This document shows positions 16,733-25,377 of a stretch of 38,514 nt of DNA, piece after piece. Origin of the DNA: Gemmatimonadaceae bacterium (GTDB lineage Bacteria > Gemmatimonadota > Gemmatimonadetes > Gemmatimonadales > Gemmatimonadaceae). The translations under genes and the position numbers were made by a program. Every line of letters begins with the position of its first letter. Positions within the stretch are counted from its first letter, which is position 1. Location of the stretch: NCBI GenBank assembly GCA_013816855.1, contig JACDDT010000019.1, forward strand, positions 1 to 38,514, read 5' to 3'. The notes under the pieces are model-generated. The model searched no databases. It saw only the letters and a program-made list of their open reading frames with translations, and was not told the origin of the DNA.

Positions 16733-17812
16733 TTGCAGCAGCCTGCGATCCCGGAAACGCCCCAAAAGACGAATCTTCTCAACCTGACGCCGCCCGCGGC
16801 GGAGCAAGCGCTGCGCGCCTTCATGAATGAAAGGGGCGAGCAGCCGTTTCGGGTTTCACAGATTGTACGGCATTTGTGGCACGCTCCGCTCGCCGAGTTT
16901 TCGGAGATGACGACGCTGCCGGCGGGTCTTCGCGAGGCCCTCGCCGAAAAGTTCTCGATGCCCCGCCTCGAGCTTTCTCTCCGTCAGAAATCCGCCGATG
17001 GCACCGAGAAGTTTCTCTTCCGTCTTGCCGACGGAGAATTCATCGAGACGGTGGCGATTCCGGAACGCGACCGGATGACACTGTGCATCTCGTCGCAGGC
17101 GGGCTGCGCGCTCCGGTGTGCGTTCTGCGCGACCGGTGCCATGGGATTCAGCAGAAATCTCGAGACATTCGAGATCGTCGGTCAGGTGCGAGAGCTCGCA
17201 CTCCTCGACTCACCAATCCGCGCGACCAACATCGTGTTCATGGGAATGGGTGAGCCGCTCATGAATTGGAAAGCGGTGGATCCCACGCTCACCATTCTCA
17301 ATTCACCAGCGGGAATCGGTATCGGCGCGCGGCACATCACAATGTCTACCGTTGGGGTGCTTCCGGGAATCGTCGCGCTCGGCGAGCGGCCTGAGCAGTT
17401 CAGACTCGCGATCTCCGTTCACGCCCCGAACGACGGACTCCGCCAGGAGCTGATGCCCATCAATACGAAGTATCCTCTGGCGAGCGTGATCGACGCCGCA
17501 AAAGTTTTCGACCGGCGTGTTACGTTCGAATACGTCATGCTCGGCGGAGTCAACGATAAAGTCGAGCATGCGGAGCAGCTCGCTGAGCTCGCGCGGGATT
17601 GCCGCGCATTCGTGAATCTCATTCCGCTCCATCCCGGAGGCGCGGGTGACTTCAGGCCTAGCACCAGGAGTGAGATCGCCGCATTTGAGAGGAAGCTGCG
17701 AAGCTCCGGTGTAGAAGTGGCGGTAAGAAAAAGTCGCGGCATCGACATCGCAGCGGCTTGCGGTCAGCTACGGGTGGAACGAGAGAACCGACGGCCGCCA
17801 GTTCCCGCCTAG
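16733..17812 (+). CDS. rlmN: Dual-specificity 23S rRNA/tRNA C2-adenosine methyltransferase
   Basis: Radical-SAM enzyme methylating A2503 of 23S rRNA and A37 of some tRNAs, 359 residues. The iron-sulfur cluster motif is CALRCAFC followed by ATGAMGFSRNL, the SAM motif is FMGMGEPLMNW, and the catalytic C-terminal Cys lies in AAACGQL. The N-terminal HhH-like RNA-binding domain covers about 15-100. The start is TTG at 16733, preceded by GGAAG at close spacing; no better start is seen. The 3' end overlaps the LytR_C-domain gene on the other strand by 45 bases. Confidence 0.95.
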   Translation: MQQPAIPETPQKTNLLNLTPPAAEQALRAFMNERGEQPFRVSQIVRHLWHAPLAEFSEMTTLPAGLREALAEKFSMPRLELSLRQKSADGTEKFLFRLADGEFIETVAIPERDRMTLCISSQAGCALRCAFCATGAMGFSRNLETFEIVGQVRELALLDSPIRATNIVFMGMGEPLMNWKAVDPTLTILNSPAGIGIGARHITMSTVGVLPGIVALGERPEQFRLAISVHAPNDGLRQELMPINTKYPLASVIDAAKVFDRRVTFEYVMLGGVNDKVEHAEQLAELARDCRAFVNLIPLHPGGAGDFRPSTRSEIAAFERKLRSSGVEVAVRKSRGIDIAAACGQLRVERENRRPPVPA

Positions 17813-18250
17813 CAGAACCGTCACATCGAGAAAGCGGGAGCTGTCAGGCCTGCTTTCCATTCGCGCATTTAGAGCGCGTGCCACGAGCCGGGCCCATTCC
17901 GAATGTCCTGAGCGATCGATGACTAGCGTCGAATCGCGGAGCGGCCGGGTCGTTCCACTGCCCACAACGTCGAAGCCGCGGTCGCGAAGAAACAGCGTAG
18001 CGCGGCGGGCGAGACCTTTCGTCGTCGTCGCGTTCATTACTTCGACTTTGATTCGCAGACCCGCAGGCGCGCTTGCGTCGGCAGGTGCATAGCCTGCGGG
18101 TGATGTTGGCTGCGACGGCGTCTGAGGTCCGCAACAACCTGGCTGACGCGATTGCCCGCGCGAGTGAAACAACCACCAACCGCCGTAGATCGCCGCGCCG
18201 AGGATTATCAGTGCGACGATGATCCTCCCCCAGCGGCGCTTCCGCTTCAC
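17768..18250 (-). CDS. Membrane-anchored LytR_C-domain protein
   Basis: 160 residues. A basic start (MKRKRRW) and one membrane helix at about 8-27 are followed by a Pro/Ser/Cys-rich linker to about 62 and a LytR/CpsA/Psr C-terminal domain (IKVEVMNATTTKGLARRATLFL to the end). The catalytic LCP phosphotransferase domain that normally precedes LytR_C is absent, so it is a stand-alone extracytoplasmic domain of unknown function. The GTG start at 18250 overlaps the yqeK stop (GTGA). The yqeK-lytR neighbourhood is typical of many bacteria, where lytR usually encodes the full protein. Confidence 0.75.
   Translation of the reverse strand: MKRKRRWGRIIVALIILGAAIYGGWWLFHSRGQSRQPGCCGPQTPSQPTSPAGYAPADASAPAGLRIKVEVMNATTTKGLARRATLFLRDRGFDVVGSGTTRPLRDSTLVIDRSGHSEWARLVARALNARMESRPDSSRFLDVTVLLGGNWRPSVLSFHP
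17830..17857 (+). terminator. Hairpin just after rlmN, no U-run
   Basis: GAAAGCGGG pairs with CCTGCTTTC (one G-U pair) around a 10-base loop, 17 bases past the rlmN stop. No T tract follows, so it is a weak candidate terminator or RNA-stabilising hairpin. It lies inside the opposing LytR_C gene. Confidence 0.25.
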
Positions 18251-18816
18251 CTAAGGCTGTTCCAGAGCTCTACGGTCTCGGGATAGATGTGGTTCCCTTC
18301 TCTCACCGACCAATCGAGACGGAACCGGACAACCTGCCGGAACACGCCGTCGAAATTGTGCGGGACCTGGCTGGCGAGAAAATTCCGGTCTTCGTTCAGA
18401 AACTTGCGGCCGGGCTCGAGGTAATCCGCAATGTAGAGCGCGCGCCCGGTCTGCTTCCACGAGGCAGAGCCGATGGTGTGATAGCGAATCGCGTCGAGCA
18501 CATCTTTTCGCTTTTCGCCCTCGGCCGCGAGACGAATTGCGGCGGCCGGGCCGTGCAGCAGTCCATAGGGAGACGTGCGGTCGCCCGTGATTTCGCGAAG
18601 TTGATCTTCGGGAGCATCTCGAAGCGCGTCGTGCCAGCTGCCTGCATCGATCCACGCGTTCGCTTCATCCGGCGACATGCGCATCGCGGTCGCCCACGCG
18701 CGCAGCAGCGAGGTCACCCTACCGATATGCGCCAACCGCTTTTCACCCACCTGCGCCCAGGAGGGGAGGCCGGTTCCGGCGGGATCGATAAGGTCTGCTG
18801 ATCTGGATTTTTTCAT
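18247..18816 (-). CDS. yqeK: YqeK-like HD-domain nucleotide hydrolase
   Basis: 189 residues of the YqeK type, which symmetrically hydrolyse diadenosine tetraphosphate to ADP. The HD motif is in AGSWHDALRDAP, LLHGPAAA gives a further metal-ligand His, and the family signature AIRYHTIGSASW ... IADYLEPGR is clear. ATG 18816, with AAGAG upstream, is preferred over the TTG four codons earlier. The gene follows folK after 21 bases and overlaps the LytR_C gene. The usual partners nadD and rsfS are not in this window. Confidence 0.82.
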   Translation of the reverse strand: MKKSRSADLIDPAGTGLPSWAQVGEKRLAHIGRVTSLLRAWATAMRMSPDEANAWIDAGSWHDALRDAPEDQLREITGDRTSPYGLLHGPAAAIRLAAEGEKRKDVLDAIRYHTIGSASWKQTGRALYIADYLEPGRKFLNEDRNFLASQVPHNFDGVFRQVVRFRLDWSVREGNHIYPETVELWNSLR

Positions 18817-18837
18817 ATCTCTTCGCAACGCGAAAAT

Positions 18838-19266
18838 CTAACCATCTCTAATTACCGTCCGGCGAAGGAATTCAAGCTCGCGTATCCAAAAGTCGCGATT
18901 GGGAAGCTCCGGGTGTGGAACGATTAGGCTCCGCGAATTAACAGTTTCACCTTCCATTGCTACTACATCCAGATCCAAAGTCCGCGGACCCCAGCGCGCG
19001 CCCCTCTTACGGCCGGCGGATTCTTCTATGAGCTGCAGCTCTTCCAATAGTGCCTGCGGCGCGAGTCGAGTTTTCACTGCGAGCATCTGGTTCAGGTAGT
19101 GGGGCTGCGCAATTGGTCCGAGAGGCGCCGTTTCCTCGACCGCGGTTTCCGCGATGCATTCAGTGCCCGGGAGCGCCGCGATCGCTTTGCGTGCTTCCAG
19201 CAAATACTTCTTACGATCTCCGATATTCGACCCCAGCGCTACGTAGAAGACTTTCGCCTTAGCCAC
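18838..19266 (-). CDS. folK: 6-hydroxymethyl-7,8-dihydropterin pyrophosphokinase
   Basis: Transfers pyrophosphate from ATP to 6-hydroxymethyl-dihydropterin in folate synthesis. 142 residues with all HPPK hallmarks: VALGSNIGDR, ETAPLGPIAQPHYLNQ and the GARWGPRTLDLDVV signature with its metal-binding aspartates, then IVPHPELPNRDFW. GTG start at 19266, overlapping folB by eight bases. Together with folB it converts dihydroneopterin to the activated pterin; folP and folE are not present here. Confidence 0.95.
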   Translation of the reverse strand: MAKAKVFYVALGSNIGDRKKYLLEARKAIAALPGTECIAETAVEETAPLGPIAQPHYLNQMLAVKTRLAPQALLEELQLIEESAGRKRGARWGPRTLDLDVVAMEGETVNSRSLIVPHPELPNRDFWIRELEFLRRTVIRDG

Positions 19267-19636
19267 GTGAGCGCTCGAGTTTGACCTCGGCGAATGCGAG
19301 CGGGCCGGGCAGCGCGACCTTCATTTTTCTGATCGCGACTGAAACACTATCCACGAGTGGCAGCGCCAGCGCGTCAGTGGCGATGCGCTCGGCAGCTTCC
19401 TCGAGATAATCGATATGTCCTGCGGTGATCACGCCTGCTGCGAGATCGTACGCGTGGCGATAATCCAGAATCTTGTGCATGTCGATTTTTCCAGTTGCCG
19501 CGGTCACGCTGAGCGAAAGATCGACCTCAATCGGCTGTGGGATTTCGGCTTCGTGCGGGAGTACCCCGATAAGTGCGTCGAACTTCATTGCGCGCAGAGT
19601 GATCACCGTCGCGCGACGCGGCGAATCAGGAGTCAA
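19259..19636 (-). CDS. folB: Dihydroneopterin aldolase
   Basis: Converts 7,8-dihydroneopterin to 6-hydroxymethyl-dihydropterin and glycolaldehyde, 125 residues. The N-terminal strand region ITLRAMKFDALIGVLPHE, IEVDLSLSV and the segment ending VSVAIRKMKVALPGPLAFAEV match FolB. The catalytic Lys is probably in IRKMKVALPG. The start taken is TTG 19636, with GAGGAC five bases upstream and overlapping the trpA stop by 11 bases. GTG at 19606 would give a start closer to most FolB proteins, but has no ribosome binding site. Confidence 0.9.
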   Translation of the reverse strand: MTPDSPRRATVITLRAMKFDALIGVLPHEAEIPQPIEVDLSLSVTAATGKIDMHKILDYRHAYDLAAGVITAGHIDYLEEAAERIATDALALPLVDSVSVAIRKMKVALPGPLAFAEVKLERSRG

Positions 19637-20420
19637 TCGCCGTCCTCAGCTCTTGGGTTAACCTGGACACTGACTCCGGAGAGACCGCCGCGGCCGACAC
19701 CAACGCGCTCCCGACGACACTGCCGTCCGCGAGCTGCGACACGTGCTTGGCCTGCTCCGCGGTCGAGATTCCAAATCCCGCACAAATCGGAAGTTTTGTC
19801 GCAGAGCGCAAACGGCCCACAGTCTCCGTCAACCCTTCCGGAGCAGTCGTCCTTGCACCCGTCACGCCAAGCCGGCTTATGAGATACACAAAGCCGCTGC
19901 CGTGCCGTGCTATCTCCGCCATCCGCTCCACCGGAGTTGTCGGCGCGACGAGCCGGATGAACGACAGCGGTCCGGACGAGAGCCATTCCTCGCGCGCGCT
20001 ATCAGAGCCAACGGGAAGATCTGTGAGAAGAATTCCACTCACACCGGCCGCGGCCGCGCGCTCGAGTATATCCGGCCCGCCCGCAATTACCGGATTCAAG
20101 TAGCTGAACAACACGATCGGCGCGCGCAGCTTCGCGGCGGAAGCGATCTCCAGCGTGCGCTCCAGAGTCATGCCGAGCTCCAGCGCACGCTGCGAGCTTG
20201 CCTGAATCACCGGCCCGTCAGCGATCGGATCGGAGAACGGAACTCCGAGCTCGATGATGTCCGCACCGCCCTCGTCGAGAGCGCGGAGGCATTCAATGGA
20301 ACGGGCGGCGTCTGGAAAGCCGGCGGTGAGATATCCTACGAGAGCGCGTTTCTTCTTCTGACGAAGCGCTGCGAAGGTCTCGTCGACGTTACTGGAGATA
20401 GTCGTTGATGTTGAGGCCAT
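19626..20420 (-). CDS. trpA: Tryptophan synthase alpha chain
   Basis: Cleaves indole-3-glycerol phosphate to indole and glyceraldehyde-3-phosphate. 264 residues from ATG 20420, the usual length; the frame stays open further upstream only over the HD gene. Catalytic Glu is in IIELGVPFSDP and catalytic Asp in PIADGPVIQ. The phosphate-binding region CAGFGIST and GSALV are intact. It overlaps the HD phosphohydrolase gene by 32 bases and folB by 11. It is separated from its partner trpB by two signalling-like genes, although the two chains form one complex. Confidence 0.95.
   Translation of the reverse strand: MASTSTTISSNVDETFAALRQKKKRALVGYLTAGFPDAARSIECLRALDEGGADIIELGVPFSDPIADGPVIQASSQRALELGMTLERTLEIASAAKLRAPIVLFSYLNPVIAGGPDILERAAAAGVSGILLTDLPVGSDSAREEWLSSGPLSFIRLVAPTTPVERMAEIARHGSGFVYLISRLGVTGARTTAPEGLTETVGRLRSATKLPICAGFGISTAEQAKHVSQLADGSVVGSALVSAAAVSPESVSRLTQELRTAIDS
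19642..19647 (-). promoter_or_regulatory. Ribosome binding site for folB TTG start
   Basis: GAGGAC on the minus strand, five bases before TTG 19636 and inside the 3' end of trpA. It supports this start over GTG 19606. Confidence 0.5.
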
Positions 20421-21861
20421 ACCGGTCTGCTTCGGCAGTTTTGATGATGGTGCGAGGGTATTCACCGCCCGCGTCCGGGATGGCGAGATCGGCAGTGAGC
20501 GGAGGATTCATCATCACACCTGTCGCATCGCACACGACGCGCACGATAGGCCGCGACAGCGCTTCCGGGTTCGGGTTCGCCGCGTACACCACCGCGAGCT
20601 CGAACGTATCGAGCACGACGAGAGTGCCCACCGGATAAATCCCGAGGAGGTTAATGAACGCCTTTACGACCACCGGATCCATTCCACGCTTTGGATTGTC
20701 GCGCATCTCCTGCAGAACGGCCGGCGGCGGAAACGGAACAGTCTGATACGCGCGTCTGGAGGTAGCGGCATCGTAGCCGTCCGCGACGGCGACGATTTTG
20801 CTCGTCATGCTCAGAGTGCGCGGGCGAAGGGACTTCGGGTATCCGGTGAGGTCCTGCTTCATGTGGTGCTCGTACGCAACCGTCATTGAGCGATACGACA
20901 GCTGCTCCTGCTGGCGGCGGAATTGGAACAACGCCAGGACGCCGAGCCAGGGATGTGAAGCCACCCAGCGCCATTCGTCCTCCGTGAGATCCCCCGATTT
21001 CTGGAGGAGATCGACCGGCACTCGCGATTTTCCGATGTCGTGCATCAAGCTCGCCAGTCCGAGCTCGTAGAGCTGCAGCTTCGTCATTCCAAGCCGGCGG
21101 CCCAATGCGACGGCGAAGATGCAGACGTTCACGCTGTGCGTGAACGTGTACTCGTCGTAATCGCGAATGGCGGTGAGACCGATGAGGGAAGTTTCTTCAT
21201 TCAGAATTTGGTCGACGATTCCCTGCACCACTCGCTTGATCTTCCGCATACTCGGCGTTTTACCCATGCGCACCGAGTTGATGACATCCTTCGTAACGGC
21301 AACGGATTGGGAATATGTCCGATTCGCAGCCGCCTTCGTCTGCTCTGCGAACTGTCGATCACTCTCGTTTTCGAGAGGGGGCCCGAGCTCGAAGGCCGTA
21401 ATCCCGGCGTCGGACAATGCCTGCGCGATTTTGTCATAACGCTCGTCGGGTGACTCCTTCGCCTGCGAGTCGAGGCGCGTGATGAAGACCGTCCAGTCGC
21501 GGGGAGTCGTTGTGCCCGTGACCGTTATCGCGCCGATCCCCCCTGCTTTGCAGAGAGTGAGGAGATGGCCGAAGCTCGCGTAGTTGCTGAGATCGAGCCG
21601 GAGGCGCGTTTCGTTGATGAAGATGAACTCGCCGGAAATTCGGAGCTCGAGCTCGCCTTCCTCCTCGCGAATGTCGCTCGTAATCTGCGAGAGCTCGCCG
21701 AGCGTCTTCTGCACCGCGCTGTGCTCCAGCGGGTAGAGCTTCATCGCTCGAAGCGCCGCGTAAAAAGAAATGATGAAATTCCTGCCTGCGCGTCTCACAT
21801 TGGCGGAGCCCGCGTCACCGGCCCTGTCCTCCGCGCGAATCTGGGCTTCGCCTGACGTCAT
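20389..21861 (-). CDS. HD-GYP-like phosphohydrolase with N-terminal partner module
   Basis: 490 residues. An N-terminal alpha/beta module (about 29-130) resembles the N-terminus of the HEAT protein encoded just upstream. The HD domain follows: His242, His274-Asp275 in LMHDIGK, His303, His332-His333 and Asp361 in AVADGYDAATS. The GYP loop reads EHHMKQDLTGYP, so the metal ligands and Gly-Tyr-Pro are kept but the usual HHE and DG are changed. HD-GYP enzymes hydrolyse cyclic di-GMP or related nucleotides; whether this one does is unclear. ATG 21861 overlaps the HEAT gene stop (ATGA), and the 3' end overlaps trpA. The 60-residue tail has no recognised domain. Confidence 0.82.
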   Translation of the reverse strand: MTSGEAQIRAEDRAGDAGSANVRRAGRNFIISFYAALRAMKLYPLEHSAVQKTLGELSQITSDIREEEGELELRISGEFIFINETRLRLDLSNYASFGHLLTLCKAGGIGAITVTGTTTPRDWTVFITRLDSQAKESPDERYDKIAQALSDAGITAFELGPPLENESDRQFAEQTKAAANRTYSQSVAVTKDVINSVRMGKTPSMRKIKRVVQGIVDQILNEETSLIGLTAIRDYDEYTFTHSVNVCIFAVALGRRLGMTKLQLYELGLASLMHDIGKSRVPVDLLQKSGDLTEDEWRWVASHPWLGVLALFQFRRQQEQLSYRSMTVAYEHHMKQDLTGYPKSLRPRTLSMTSKIVAVADGYDAATSRRAYQTVPFPPPAVLQEMRDNPKRGMDPVVVKAFINLLGIYPVGTLVVLDTFELAVVYAANPNPEALSRPIVRVVCDATGVMMNPPLTADLAIPDAGGEYPRTIIKTAEADRYGLNINDYLQ

Positions 21862-23549
21862 GTGGTAGGCGCTCCTCTAATGGCGCGTGAGACGGCGTTG
21901 CGAACGATGATCTCCTTGTCTGCCGATGCCTTATTCAGAGAATCAAGCGCGCGCTGCGATCCAATCTTCCCCAGCGCCATAGCAGCGCATGCGCGCATCT
22001 CGATGTCTTCCTTTTTGGCGAGGAATCCTTTCGCGTGAAGCAGACCATCGAGGAGCGGGATGCCCTGATCGCCGCACAAAGTCCCGTACGCTTCGAAGAA
22101 TGCCATCTTCTCGGTGAGATTCGCTTCGCGGATTTCCTTTCCCTTCACCGTCGTCTCGATGCGCGGCAGCGCGGGTTTGGAGCCGCGCGCGCCAAGTGCC
22201 CGCACAGCAGCAATGCGAATGTCTCGGTCTTCGTCGGAGATTGCGCGCTCGAGTACTTGAAGCGCGCCCGGGGATCCGATCTCCGTAAGCGCGGTCACCG
22301 CCGCGATGCGAATCTCCGGCGCCGCCACCGTAAGCAGCCGGCCGAGCGCGGGAACAGCAGCGGGCGTCTTGAGAGCGGCAGCTCTCCTAATGGCTTCCGT
22401 GACGACGACATCGTCGTCTGACCCGATCAGGCGAATGAGCTCGCCGGTATGTGACGCGGCAAGCCGCGACGCGGCATTCTCAAGGAGCGCACGGAGCTCC
22501 GCGTTATTGCTTCGGCCGATCCAACCGAGGACAGTCTCCAGCGCGCGTGGCTTTAGCTGGAGGAAAAGCTCGTTCAGCTCGACTTGAGGTGGACGAAGCG
22601 CGGTGTCTTCGAGCGCTTGGAGAAGTTGTGAAAGCGCGGAAGGATCGCTCAGCAGCTCGGCGAGGTCGGTGAGCCGCTGGCGCTGCGGCTGGAGAATCTC
22701 GGCGGCACGCTCCGCGGTGGTGCTTGCCTCGCGCAGCAGATAAGCGGCTGTACGGAATTGTGTCGTGGACAACAGAACCAGCAGGAAATAATCGAGAATG
22801 CCGCAGATCTCCTCGCGTACAGTCGGATCGCTCTCCCGCTCGAACGTGTCAAAGAGCGATGCGAGAACGGGACCGCGAAGATCCGACGAGAAATCCCGCT
22901 TGATCTCACCCTGGAGGTATTCGATCTCGCGGTCGTCGAGGAAATAAAGGGTGGAGTCGTAATCCTCCATCTTGGCGAGGGAAGACTTGAGCGGAGTATC
23001 CGCCTCCGCCTGCGCGGGCGCCATAATCCGTTCGCGAGTCTCGCTTGGCTCCATTCCCTCGAGCTCGCTCATCCCCTCCGATCCGATATCGACGTACTTG
23101 TACTGCAGCGCCGAGAATTCCGCCTCCCAGAGCATGGTGAGAAGATCATCATCATCAGCGGACGCTTTGCGCACGCGCTGAAGAATGTCGAGCAGGAGAT
23201 TGAGGTCCGCGCCCTCGAAGCCCTTCTCCATTCGCAGCTCGCGAATGCCGTCCTTGTAGAAGGTCCACGGCAAGCTGTCCGTCGCGCGATCGGCCTCTTC
23301 GAATACCGGGCGCTTTTCCCAAAGGAACTCCGTCTCCGACATCTGAAGCTCGATTGAGTCCGTTTGCGTCCAGAGCGCAACGAACGATTCGCGCACCGCA
23401 TCGAGAGCGCGGGCGTGCATCGGATTATTCGGCAGATAAAGCTGATAGGCGCGTACCGCTTTGCCGAACGCCTTCAGCGCCTCCAACACGAAGCTCTGCG
23501 GAAACGGCGGCTCGTCGAGTTCTTCGGCGGGCGCGAGGGGAATCGTCAC
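21858..23549 (-). CDS. HEAT-repeat protein with N-terminal module shared with the HD protein
   Basis: 563 residues from GTG 23549, which overlaps the trpB stop (GTGA). Residues about 20-126 form a helix-helix-strand module ([20 protein letters not shown] ... [17 protein letters not shown] ... [16 protein letters not shown]) that parallels residues 29-130 of the HD protein. The middle is mostly helical. From about 330 to the end there are HEAT-like repeats, for example [40 protein letters not shown] and a last one ending in [12 protein letters not shown]. No signal peptide is visible, so it is probably a cytoplasmic scaffold. Its function is unknown. Pairing with the HD enzyme is suggested by the shared module and the translational overlap. 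Confidence 0.78.
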   Translation of the reverse strand: MTIPLAPAEELDEPPFPQSFVLEALKAFGKAVRAYQLYLPNNPMHARALDAVRESFVALWTQTDSIELQMSETEFLWEKRPVFEEADRATDSLPWTFYKDGIRELRMEKGFEGADLNLLLDILQRVRKASADDDDLLTMLWEAEFSALQYKYVDIGSEGMSELEGMEPSETRERIMAPAQAEADTPLKSSLAKMEDYDSTLYFLDDREIEYLQGEIKRDFSSDLRGPVLASLFDTFERESDPTVREEICGILDYFLLVLLSTTQFRTAAYLLREASTTAERAAEILQPQRQRLTDLAELLSDPSALSQLLQALEDTALRPPQVELNELFLQLKPRALETVLGWIGRSNNAELRALLENAASRLAASHTGELIRLIGSDDDVVVTEAIRRAAALKTPAAVPALGRLLTVAAPEIRIAAVTALTEIGSPGALQVLERAISDEDRDIRIAAVRALGARGSKPALPRIETTVKGKEIREANLTEKMAFFEAYGTLCGDQGIPLLDGLLHAKGFLAKKEDIEMRACAAMALGKIGSQRALDSLNKASADKEIIVRNAVSRAIRGAPTT

Positions 23550-24730
23550 TGGGCGGTAAGACCAAGCGTCGTAAGCTGCGCGACGTCTTTGTCGCCGCGT
23601 CCGCTCACGCAGATCAGCACGGCATCGTCCGGCGACCACCGCTCGCGGTTCGCATCAACCCACGCGATTGCATGCGCCGTCTCAAGCGCGGGAATTATTC
23701 CTTCAAGCCTGCTCAGCAGCTGAAGCCCTTTCAGGGCGTCGTCGTCGCTGATTGCGACGTACTCTGCTCTTCCCGAATCTTTCAGGAACGAGTGCTCCGG
23801 GCCGACGCCGGGGTAATCGAGCCCCGCGGAAATGGAGTGCGCCGGATGCACTTGCCCATCTTCGTCCTGAAGCAAATAGCTGAGCGCTCCGTGAAGGACT
23901 CCCGGCTCACCACGCTGCAAGGACGCAGCATGCTCTCCGGAATCCAAGCCGCGCCCCGCCGCTTCGACGCCAACGAGCTCGACATCGCGGTCTTCTACGA
24001 AGGGATGAAAAATGCCCATCGCGTTTGAGCCGCCGCCAACGCAGGCAACCACCGTCTTCGGAAGCCGCCCGGCGCGCTCCATCATCTGCGATTTCGCTTC
24101 ACGACCAATGATCGACTGAAAGTCGCGCACCATTCTCGGGTAGGGCGCCGGACCAACTACTGAGCCTATTATATAGTAGCTGTCGCCGACGTTCGTCACC
24201 CAGTCGCGAATCGCTTCACTCGTCGCGTCCTTTAATGTGCGCGTCCCGGACGTGACGGGAACGACCTTCGCGCCGAGGAGCTTCATGCGGTATACGTTGA
24301 GCTCCTGACGGCGAATGTCCTCCTCGCCCATGTACACGGTGCAGTCCAATCCAAACCGCGCGCAGATCGTCGCCGTAGCTACTCCGTGCTGACCCGCGCC
24401 AGTCTCGGCGATGATGCGTAGCTTCCCCATCCGCCTTGCGAGAAGTGCTTGACCAACGGTGTTGTTGATCTTGTGGGCGCCGGTGTGATTGAGATCTTCG
24501 CGCTTGAGGTAAACCTGGGCGCCAACACGCTTCGAGAGTCTCGGCGCATCGCTCAGTGGAGACGGCCGTCCGACGTAATTCTCGAGCAGCCCGTCCAGCT
24601 CGGCGCGAAACGTCTCATCGGCCATCGCCTCGTCGAACGCTGCGTCGAGCTCGTCGAGAGCGGGGATCAACGTCTCAGGGACGTAGCGCCCGCCGAAAAC
24701 ACCGAAGCGACCGGCTTCGACGGTGCTCAA
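23546..24730 (-). CDS. trpB: Tryptophan synthase beta chain
   Basis: PLP enzyme condensing indole with serine, 394 residues. Lys87 in [10 protein letters not shown] is the Schiff-base lysine, at the same number as in the Salmonella enzyme. [24 protein letters not shown] and the C-terminal CVSGRGDKD are intact. The start is TTG at 24730, overlapping the trpF stop (TTGA), so translation is coupled. It is a TrpB1-type chain expected to pair with TrpA. Confidence 0.97.
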   Translation of the reverse strand: MSTVEAGRFGVFGGRYVPETLIPALDELDAAFDEAMADETFRAELDGLLENYVGRPSPLSDAPRLSKRVGAQVYLKREDLNHTGAHKINNTVGQALLARRMGKLRIIAETGAGQHGVATATICARFGLDCTVYMGEEDIRRQELNVYRMKLLGAKVVPVTSGTRTLKDATSEAIRDWVTNVGDSYYIIGSVVGPAPYPRMVRDFQSIIGREAKSQMMERAGRLPKTVVACVGGGSNAMGIFHPFVEDRDVELVGVEAAGRGLDSGEHAASLQRGEPGVLHGALSYLLQDEDGQVHPAHSISAGLDYPGVGPEHSFLKDSGRAEYVAISDDDALKGLQLLSRLEGIIPALETAHAIAWVDANRERWSPDDAVLICVSGRGDKDVAQLTTLGLTAQ

Positions 24731-25377
24731 GCGAACCGCTCCATGCCGCCTACCGAATCCGCGAAGTCACGCATCAGCTGGTGATCCTTCGCTCCGGGGG
24801 ACTCCTCGACGCCTGAAGAAACGTCCACTACATCAGGAGCGAGATCCCGCAAAGCAATGCCAACGTTCTGCGGCGTGAGTCCACCGGCGAGAATGATGAG
24901 GCTTCCTGTGCGTGCGCGCGTGATTTCCGGCGCGAGCTCATGCCACGGGAGCGTTTTTCCGGATCCGCCGAGCTTGCCGGGAGTTTTCGCGTCGAGCACG
25001 ACTCCGTCAGCAGCGTCCACGAGCTCTTCAATCGAATTCGAAACCGACGAGCCTTCGATTCGAAGCGCAGCCCACACGTCTCCACCGAAGCTACTGCGCA
25101 CGGCGTGGACGTCGTCCGGGGTTGGATCGGCGTGAAGCTGCACGACGTCGAGCTCCACCGCGTCCGCGACGCGACCGATCTCACGCACGTCATTCGTTCC
25201 AAAAACTCCAACGCGCAAGGCGCCGCCGATCGAGTCGAAAATCTTGCGCGCTGAGTCGACCGTCACCTGCCGCGGCCCCTGTGCGAAGACGGCGCCGATG
25301 TAGGACGCTCCGATCTCGGACGCGAAGCTGGCGTCAGCGTGGCGGGTCATGCCACAGAATTTAATTCGCGCGTGCAT
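24727..25377 (-). CDS. trpF: Phosphoribosylanthranilate isomerase
   Basis: Third step of tryptophan synthesis, an Amadori rearrangement. 216 residues with the N-terminal signature IKFCGMTR (catalytic Cys), [12 protein letters not shown] and the C-terminal [26 protein letters not shown] (catalytic Asp region). It starts at 25377 and overlaps the trpC 3' end by 17 bases. It is encoded separately rather than fused to trpC as in enterobacteria. Confidence 0.96.
   Translation of the reverse strand: MHARIKFCGMTRHADASFASEIGASYIGAVFAQGPRQVTVDSARKIFDSIGGALRVGVFGTNDVREIGRVADAVELDVVQLHADPTPDDVHAVRSSFGGDVWAALRIEGSSVSNSIEELVDAADGVVLDAKTPGKLGGSGKTLPWHELAPEITRARTGSLIILAGGLTPQNVGIALRDLAPDVVDVSSGVEESPGAKDHQLMRDFADSVGGMERFA

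Noticed and set aside
23550-23639. N-terminal extension of the HEAT-repeat protein to 23639
   Set aside because: The extra residues are Arg-rich and come from trpB read out of frame; GTG 23549 overlaps the trpB stop.
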